Positions 58,461-64,000 of a stretch of DNA of 64,000 bases are shown here, piece after piece. The notes beneath the pieces were generated by a model that searched no databases, was not told the DNA's origin, and worked only from the letters and a program-made list of their open reading frames with translations. Location of the stretch: positions 868,001 through 932,000 of the forward strand of contig JBAOIG010000003.1 in the NCBI GenBank assembly GCA_037045155.1, written 5' to 3'. Origin of the DNA: Thermomicrobiales bacterium. Lineage in GTDB: Bacteria > Chloroflexota > Chloroflexia > Thermomicrobiales > CFX8. Position 1 is the first letter of the stretch, and each line of letters opens with the position of its first letter. Position numbers and translations under genes: made by a program.

Positions 58461-59543
58461 GTGGCCGAACCAACGTCGATGTATGACCTTGTCAAGACGC
58501 TGACTGAGATTCCAGGGCCAACAGGCCAGGAGGATCTGGTTCACCAATGGTTAGCCGATCGCTGGTCGGGCGTCGCCGAGGAAGTCATCGTCACCGGAGT
58601 CGGCAACGTCCTTGCCAGAATAGGCGGGCATGGCCCCAACCTCATCATTCTCGGCCACGGCGATGAGCTGACGCTGATGGTGACTTCTATCAGCGACAAC
58701 GGGCTCCTTCGCGTCTGGCCAGCAGGTCGTGATCTGCGCGGACGGCCGGCGCTCCGGTACGTACCAATCAATCAGCCAGTCGTCGTCATGGCAGATTCTG
58801 GCCCGACTGATGGGCAGCTGGTCTACGCCAGCGGCCACGTCATCAGCGCGTCCGAGGAGAAGGGGCATTTCGACTGGGCGGACTGGTTTGTAGATCTCGG
58901 CTATACCAACCGTGATCGTGTGATTGACCTCGGTATTCGCCCAGGCTCCCGCATCGTGGTGAATCCCTCCACCCGGCGGCTCGGCGACGCGATCATCGGC
59001 AAGGCGATGGACAACCGGGCAGCGCTGGCCATCGCGACCTCGGTGGCTGAACGCGCGGACATCGCGCAACTGCGCCACACACTGTGGGTTGGCTCTACGA
59101 TCCAGGAAGAGAACGGAATGTTGGGGGCGTCCAGTATCCCCGAGGCCGCAGACTTCACGTTTGCGATCAACCTGGACGTCGGGCTCTGCGGAGATGTGCC
59201 GGGGACGAAACCAGAGACGCACCCCGCGAAGCTCGGCGGTGGGCCAATCCTTGTCCACCAGGATTCCTCGGTGCACTATTCGCATCGGATGACGATGGCA
59301 CTGGCCGAGGTTGCCGAAACACAATCGATCCCGGTGCAGCACGCCGTCTACCAGAACTATGGAAGCGACGGCGCGGAGCTGATCCGGCGCGGGATCGAGA
59401 CAGTCCTGCTGACGATGCCGACCCGGTACACGCACTCGCCGAACGAGATGGTGACCGAGCCGGAGCTCATTCAGTGCGTGGATCTGATCCTCGCCTACCT
59501 TGAGCGTGACCCGTTGCCGCCGCGCTGGGGCGTCGCTGGCTGA
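58461..59543 (+). CDS. M42 family metallo-aminopeptidase, second paralogue
   Basis: The 360-residue protein keeps the M42 residues: H and D in ILGHGDELTLM, D in GKAMDNRAAL, EE in TIQEENGMLGA, D in INLDVGLCGD, and YGSDGAEL and TRYTHSPNEM. It diverges considerably from the paralogue at 8639, so it probably has a different peptide preference. GGGAGGGGG precedes GTG 58461. Confidence 0.9.
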   Translation: MAEPTSMYDLVKTLTEIPGPTGQEDLVHQWLADRWSGVAEEVIVTGVGNVLARIGGHGPNLIILGHGDELTLMVTSISDNGLLRVWPAGRDLRGRPALRYVPINQPVVVMADSGPTDGQLVYASGHVISASEEKGHFDWADWFVDLGYTNRDRVIDLGIRPGSRIVVNPSTRRLGDAIIGKAMDNRAALAIATSVAERADIAQLRHTLWVGSTIQEENGMLGASSIPEAADFTFAINLDVGLCGDVPGTKPETHPAKLGGGPILVHQDSSVHYSHRMTMALAEVAETQSIPVQHAVYQNYGSDGAELIRRGIETVLLTMPTRYTHSPNEMVTEPELIQCVDLILAYLERDPLPPRWGVAG

Positions 59544-59564
59544 TCGGCCGCGTCGCCACGGCAG

Positions 59565-61505
59565 TCAGTCCGCGGCGACGATCAATGAGGCCTCATCGCC
59601 GATGCTGGCGCGTTCGACGCGGGCGGCGAATTGTTCGTTGTAGAGCCGGGAGTAGAGTCCGGCGCGTTCAATCAGCTCGCTGTGGGTGCCCCGCTCGACG
59701 ATATTGCCATGGTCAACGACCAGGATTAGGTCGGCGGCCAGGATCGTCGAGAGTCGGTGCGCAATCGCGATCGTGGTCCTGCTGCGCATCAGCGGCTCGA
59801 GCGCGGTCTGGATCAGGCGTTCCGATCGAGTATCGAGGGCCGAGGTCGCCTCATCGAGAATCAGCACTCTCGGGTCCTTGAGAATCACCCGCGCGATCGC
59901 GAGTCGTTGCTTCTCGCCACCCGACAGCCGGAAGCCACGCTCGCCGACGACGGTGTCATAGCCGAGGTCGAGTTCCATGATCCGATCGTGGATCGCGGCC
60001 GCCTTCGCCGCGGCGACCAGCTCGTCGTCGGTCGCGTCGGGCCTGCCATACCGCAAGTTGTCGCGAACCGACGCGTGGTAGAGATGCGTCTCCTGGGTAA
60101 CCGCGCCGATGACCGATCCGAGTGACTCAAGCGTGACATCACGAACGTCATGGCCGTCGATCGACACAGACCCGTGCTCGACGTCGTAGAGTCGCGCCAA
60201 CAGATACGTCAGCGTCGTCTTGCCGGCGCCAGAGGGGCCAACGAGCGCGATCAGCTCGCCTGGCCGGCCCTCGAAGCTGATGCCTTCCAGCGTCCACGGC
60301 CGGCTCTCGCCTTTGTCGTCAACAACACCGTTGCTCGCGGCGGCCTCGCCATAGCGGAAATGGACACCGTTGTACGCAACGTGCCCCTCGACGCGAAGCG
60401 GGTCAAGCGTGACAGCATCGGGTGCGTCGATGATTTCCTGTGGTCGATCCAGATAATCGAAGATACGCTCGAACAACGCCAACGCTCCCTGAATGTCAAT
60501 CTGGATATTCAGCAGCGCGCCAAGCGGGAAGAACAGGCGAGCCTGAAGCGTGGTGAATGCAACGAGGTCACCGATCGTGAGTGCCGCACTACTTCCCGAG
60601 GAGATGATCGAACGGCCGGCAAGCCAGTACGCGAGTGCTGGCGCGATCGCAAAGAAGGTCCCGACAGTCATGAAATACCAGCGCCCGACCATCTGCTGCC
60701 GAAGTTGCAGGCCGGAAAGATGATCGTTCTCCGCGCCGAAGCGCTCGATCTCCTGCGACTGGCGGCCGAACGTCTTGGTGAGCAACACGCCGCTGACTGA
60801 CAGCGTCTCTTCGACCATTGAGCTCATGTCAGCCATTGATCGTTGGGTCTGGCCGGAGAGACGGCGACGTGTCTGTCCGACGCGTTGCGTGAGATAGAGC
60901 GCGATCGGCAGCAACGCAAACGACAGCAGTGTCAGCCGGCCGGAGATCAACGCCATCGCGACGACTGTCGAGATCACGGTTGTCAGATTCGCGACGATAC
61001 TGGCGGCCGTGTTCGTCAGAACCGACTGAACGCCACCAACGTCATTCGAGAGCCGCGACTGGATCTCACCGACGCGGGTATTCGTGAAGAAGCTGAGGGA
61101 CATTCCCTGAAGGTGCGAGTACAGCTTCAACCGGATATCTCGCATCACTGCCTGGCCAACACGATTGCTGAGGTATGTCTGGCCGACGCCGATCAGGCCG
61201 GCGGCAATCGGGGCCACGATCATCAGAGCGACGTACAGATTGAGCAGTGACATGTCACGTGAAGGAATCGCGTGGTCGATGATCTGCTTGAGCAGGAGCG
61301 GATTGACAAGGCCAATCGCCGACGACACCAGGATCGCAAACGCGATCACTCCAATTTGGGCGCGATATGGGCCGAAGACGCCGATGACTCGGCGAAGTGT
61401 TTCACGATCCTGGTTCGGGTTACGTGTCGTGCGCGGGGTTTCCGGGCTATGGTCTGGCCCGCCCCGATTGATCGGCATTGGCCGTAGGTACGCGTATTCT
61501 CGCAT
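59565..61505 (-). CDS. MsbA-like ABC exporter (fused permease-ATPase)
   Basis: The 646-residue half-transporter has a six-helix type IV membrane domain (about 45-340), followed by the ATPase domain with Walker A GPSGAGKTT, Q-loop VTQETHLYH, signature LSGGEKQR, Walker B VLILDEATSALD and the H-loop AHRLST. It probably works as a homodimer exporting a lipid or drug-like substrate. GAGGAG lies 6 bases before ATG 61505. Confidence 0.92.
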   Translation of the reverse strand: MREYAYLRPMPINRGGPDHSPETPRTTRNPNQDRETLRRVIGVFGPYRAQIGVIAFAILVSSAIGLVNPLLLKQIIDHAIPSRDMSLLNLYVALMIVAPIAAGLIGVGQTYLSNRVGQAVMRDIRLKLYSHLQGMSLSFFTNTRVGEIQSRLSNDVGGVQSVLTNTAASIVANLTTVISTVVAMALISGRLTLLSFALLPIALYLTQRVGQTRRRLSGQTQRSMADMSSMVEETLSVSGVLLTKTFGRQSQEIERFGAENDHLSGLQLRQQMVGRWYFMTVGTFFAIAPALAYWLAGRSIISSGSSAALTIGDLVAFTTLQARLFFPLGALLNIQIDIQGALALFERIFDYLDRPQEIIDAPDAVTLDPLRVEGHVAYNGVHFRYGEAAASNGVVDDKGESRPWTLEGISFEGRPGELIALVGPSGAGKTTLTYLLARLYDVEHGSVSIDGHDVRDVTLESLGSVIGAVTQETHLYHASVRDNLRYGRPDATDDELVAAAKAAAIHDRIMELDLGYDTVVGERGFRLSGGEKQRLAIARVILKDPRVLILDEATSALDTRSERLIQTALEPLMRSRTTIAIAHRLSTILAADLILVVDHGNIVERGTHSELIERAGLYSRLYNEQFAARVERASIGDEASLIVAAD

Positions 61506-61614
61506 GGCAACTCCTCTGATCCATCAACGATGTCAATGATGATCAGTCTAGGAGTGCGGGCTCAATCAGGGACCCCGCCATTCGAGCAGGTGAAGGATCG
61601 CTCGTCCGGCCAGC

Positions 61615-63690
61615 TCAGTGAGTAGTCGTTGGTGTGTCGAGTGGAAATGTCATACAGACGTTCGTCCCAAGGCCGGCGGAACTGCCGACTCGGAGTGAAC
61701 CGCCCAATCTTTCCGCCCGTTCCCGCATACCCTGGATGCCAAAGTGATTCGAGAGGCGCTCGTGCTTGAGCGTGGTCGTGTCGAATCCTGGCCCGTCATC
61801 GCGAACCTCAACACAGATCTCAGTATCGATCGTGATAGAAATCGACACGTCAGCGTCGTACGCATGCTTCCGGCAGTTTGTCAGGCACTCCTGAACGAAA
61901 CGGTAGATCGTCGCTTCCATGTGATACTGCAAGAGCGGCAACGCGAGCGGCGCGTTGATCGTGACTTGCGTTTCGACATCGATCATATGCTGCGTCGCGA
62001 GCTCCTGGATCGCTTCCTCGAGTGAGTGGTGCTCGAGTGGCGCGGCGCGCAAATCAAAAACGGAGCGGCGCGCCTCATCCAGATTCGCCCTTGCCAGCCC
62101 GAGCGCCCGGTCGACTCGCTCGACGAGCGGTGAGTCCCCCAGTGTGGCGCCAATCGCCTCCAATTGCAGGATAATGCCGACGAGTCCCTGCGCGATCGTG
62201 TCGTGGATCTCGCGAGCGAGGCGATTCCGCTCCTCGGAAACAGCAACGTCAGACGCCTGCTCGAAGAGCACTGCGTTCTCGATCGCCACGGCTGCGACGT
62301 TGGCAACTGTTGCAAGGAGCTCGATATCGCGCGCTCGATAACTGTTGGGAGCATATGACTGCGCGCTGATACTTCCAATCACATCGTTCCCTCGAACCAG
62401 GGGAGCGATCAGAACTGACTGGATCCGCACAGACATGTCGCCATACCGCTCCCAGCCCTCGAAGTCAGCCGCCAGGCATGCTTCGACGATCTTCGGCTTC
62501 CGCTCGGTCATGGACTCGTAGTACTCAGGCGGAAGGTGAACGTCGTGGCGTGGCGAGAACCTCTGGCCGAGATCCGAGATGTAGACAAGGTCGTTCGTCC
62601 CGTCCGGCTGGCGCAGCACGATCAGGAACGCATCTGCGACCATGATTCGCATGATCTCGTGATGGATCGAGCGATAGATCTCGGAAAGGTTCAGCGAGGA
62701 CGACACGACGGCAGAGACCCGGTTGATGATCTCCATTTCGGTGATCTGCGCTTGCGCGTTCTCGAATAGTCTCGCGTTCTCGATCGCGACCGCGGCATTG
62801 TCAGCAAAGACACCAACGATCTCGGCATCCGTGTCCGCGAAGGAGCCATTGAAGATGGAAATCGTCAGGACGCCAATTGATTCGCCGCGAACCCGCAGGG
62901 GCGCAGATAGCAGCGACACGGTCCATCGCGGCTGTTCGACTCTATCTTTCGCGCCTGTCCCGGCCACAACATCATTAGAGATAACCGGCCGGCCGCTCCG
63001 ATAGCAGCGTCCCGCGAGGGTTGTCTCGACCGGCGCGAGTGTGCCTGACAGGGCGTCATCCGGATCTCCCGATGAAGCAATCAAACGAAGCTCCTGCCCC
63101 GACTCGTCGGCCAGCCGAAGTCGCGCAGTTGCGCCGTTCATCAGGGTGGCAGCTTCGGTGACAATCGTCTGCAGCGTCGCCTCGACCGCGAGTGAGCTTG
63201 TCACTGCCGCGCCAACACGTTGGAGTGCCAGCAGGCGGGCGCGACTGGTGGCTTCGGCGGCCGCTTTGGTCTCGAGCTTTCCGGTGATGAGCGATAGCGC
63301 CGTGGACGCGAACTCGCGCACGAGCCGACGGAGAACGCGTTCGCTCTCGATCATCGCAGGTGAGTGACGGTCGGCGGGATTCAGGCCGCGGTCGAACGCA
63401 TCGCACCCGCCCATCAGCCCGGCAAGGAGATCGTCGACGCCCATATGATCTCGATCGATCGCCCGTTCAAGTCTCGCGAGGAAGCGCCGTTCAGTAGCTG
63501 CGTCGCCGCGCGTTGACTCGATGAGCGCGTCGATGACTTCACCGATTCGATCTCGCAGAACAGACTGGCTCATCCGTTGATAGGCAGGGCTTACGTCCCA
63601 GGCAACATCGCGCCACGCGGCAGCAACCGCGTCGCGATGCCGAACCAGCGGATGGTTCTCGAAGCTAGTCTCAGCTTCAGGCTCTGTCAT
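61615..63690 (-). CDS. Sensor histidine kinase, GAF-GAF-HisKA_3 (NarL-type)
   Basis: The 691-residue protein has an N-terminal helical region (about 1-150), a GAF domain (about 160-310), a second GAF domain (about 325-480), the HisKA_3 phospho-acceptor ERNRLAREIHDTIAQGL and a HATPase domain (FVQECLTNCRKHA, VEVRDDGPGFD, GIQGMRERAERLGG). No transmembrane helix is seen, so it is a cytoplasmic sensor. No response regulator lies adjacent within the window. Confidence 0.9.
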   Translation of the reverse strand: MTEPEAETSFENHPLVRHRDAVAAAWRDVAWDVSPAYQRMSQSVLRDRIGEVIDALIESTRGDAATERRFLARLERAIDRDHMGVDDLLAGLMGGCDAFDRGLNPADRHSPAMIESERVLRRLVREFASTALSLITGKLETKAAAEATSRARLLALQRVGAAVTSSLAVEATLQTIVTEAATLMNGATARLRLADESGQELRLIASSGDPDDALSGTLAPVETTLAGRCYRSGRPVISNDVVAGTGAKDRVEQPRWTVSLLSAPLRVRGESIGVLTISIFNGSFADTDAEIVGVFADNAAVAIENARLFENAQAQITEMEIINRVSAVVSSSLNLSEIYRSIHHEIMRIMVADAFLIVLRQPDGTNDLVYISDLGQRFSPRHDVHLPPEYYESMTERKPKIVEACLAADFEGWERYGDMSVRIQSVLIAPLVRGNDVIGSISAQSYAPNSYRARDIELLATVANVAAVAIENAVLFEQASDVAVSEERNRLAREIHDTIAQGLVGIILQLEAIGATLGDSPLVERVDRALGLARANLDEARRSVFDLRAAPLEHHSLEEAIQELATQHMIDVETQVTINAPLALPLLQYHMEATIYRFVQECLTNCRKHAYDADVSISITIDTEICVEVRDDGPGFDTTTLKHERLSNHFGIQGMRERAERLGGSLRVGSSAGLGTNVCMTFPLDTPTTTH

Positions 63691-63794
63691 TACAACGCCG
63701 AGCGTCTTCCTGCGATCGGTTCCGCGCGTTACCGGTCATTGCGGAACACCGCCTGTATCCCCGCATAGGGGTAGGGATTCTACCTGATTCCGCA

Positions 63795-63835
63795 CGATCG
63801 GAATGTCCGAACCGATCGCGTGATGGGGATATACT
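63795..63835 (+). promoter_or_regulatory. Inverted repeat and -10 box ahead of the LutB-like gene
   Basis: CGATCGG (63795-63801) and CCGATCG (63812-63818) form an inverted repeat with a 10-base centre, overlapping the expected -35 region of a TATACT box (63830-63835). A regulator could bind here and control the rightward gene and perhaps the divergent kinase. No good -35 hexamer is seen. Confidence 0.4.
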
Positions 63836-63876
63836 CGGAGCGACGACCGATGATTCGTTGTCAGTAAGGAACTGCC

Positions 63877-64000
63877 GTGGTCTCCGCCCCGTCGAAACCG
63901 GATAAGAAAGCCTTCAGACGCCGCGTTGACGCAGCGGTTGCGGATGAGCAGTTGCGGACCGCCCTCCAACGCGCCTTACCGGAGTTTGGCCGGCGGCGCG
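63877..64000 (+). CDS. Start of a LutB-like iron-sulfur protein (partial)
   Basis: GTG 63877, with AAGGA 7 bases upstream, opens a frame that runs off the window (SKPDKKAFRRRVDAAVADEQ...ALQRALPEFGRR). The N-terminal pattern F-x-x-R-x-x-x-A-x-x-D-x-x-L-x-x-A resembles LutB/LldF lactate-utilisation iron-sulfur proteins. Only 41 codons are visible, so the call is tentative. Confidence 0.5.
   Translation, partial: MVSAPSKPDKKAFRRRVDAAVADEQLRTALQRALPEFGRRR

Overview
The window is high-GC bacterial chromosome carrying one integrated siphovirus-type prophage. The host genes (tuf behind two tRNA genes, rpsO-pnp, larE, nadE, manA, pncB, a thermophile-style dUTPase, two M42 peptidases) and the frequent GTG starts suggest a Chloroflexota bacterium of the Thermomicrobia/Sphaerobacter type. 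That placement rests on general family resemblance, not on a marker gene comparison. Vegetative promoters are readable by eye as TTGACA/TTGACG-N16-18-TANNNT ahead of several host genes.

Left host flank (1-13,560): tRNA-Thr, tRNA-Tyr and tuf run leftward from one strong promoter. rpsO and pnp run rightward, with a long base-paired leader ahead of pnp. Then come a flippase-like membrane protein with a zinc-ribbon membrane protein, a three-cysteine LarE, an M19 dipeptidase, an M42 aminopeptidase, a tyrosine recombinase, a lipoprotein built from three diverged repeats, and a two-gene unit of a URO-D-family protein and a degenerate receiver protein.

Prophage (13,543-47,516, about 34 kb): it is bounded by an 18-bp direct repeat that coincides with the first codons of the URO-D gene. 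Leftward genes are a split integrase and an S24-type repressor. Rightward early genes include a ribbon-helix-helix protein, an excisionase-like protein, a Rad52-like protein, a replication initiator carrying an internal iteron cluster, a G39P-like helicase loader, two HNH-type proteins, a VRR-NUC nuclease, several tiny zinc proteins and a lipoprotein. A poorly coding stretch at 24.5-25.6 kb holds a decayed ParB-like gene and a tRNA-like cloverleaf. The late genes follow in siphovirus order: terminase, portal, MuF, protease/scaffold, decoration, capsid, connectors, tail tubes, frameshifted tail chaperones, tape measure, tail tip and fibre, holin candidates and a two-domain endolysin, ending at an intrinsic terminator.

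The most unusual signal is a 20-bp motif, GATA-N12-CTAG, found seven times exactly and twice with one mismatch. All copies lie in the prophage at gene edges and in the immunity region. It is either a dispersed repressor operator or a phage promoter family. Other notable points are a textbook programmed -1 frameshift signal, a repressor lacking the usual autocleavage residues, and several frameshifts at short C runs.

Right host flank (47,517-64,000): two metallo-beta-lactamase-fold hydrolases, a small membrane protein, NAD synthetase and nicotinate phosphoribosyltransferase (NAD salvage), mannose-6-phosphate isomerase, a 3Fe-4S-type ferredoxin, a dUTPase, and an SsuABC-like import operon whose permease is fused to a UbiA/MenA-like prenyltransferase. 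These are followed by a second M42 peptidase, an MsbA-like ABC exporter, a GAF-GAF histidine kinase and the start of a probable LutB-like gene cut by the window edge.
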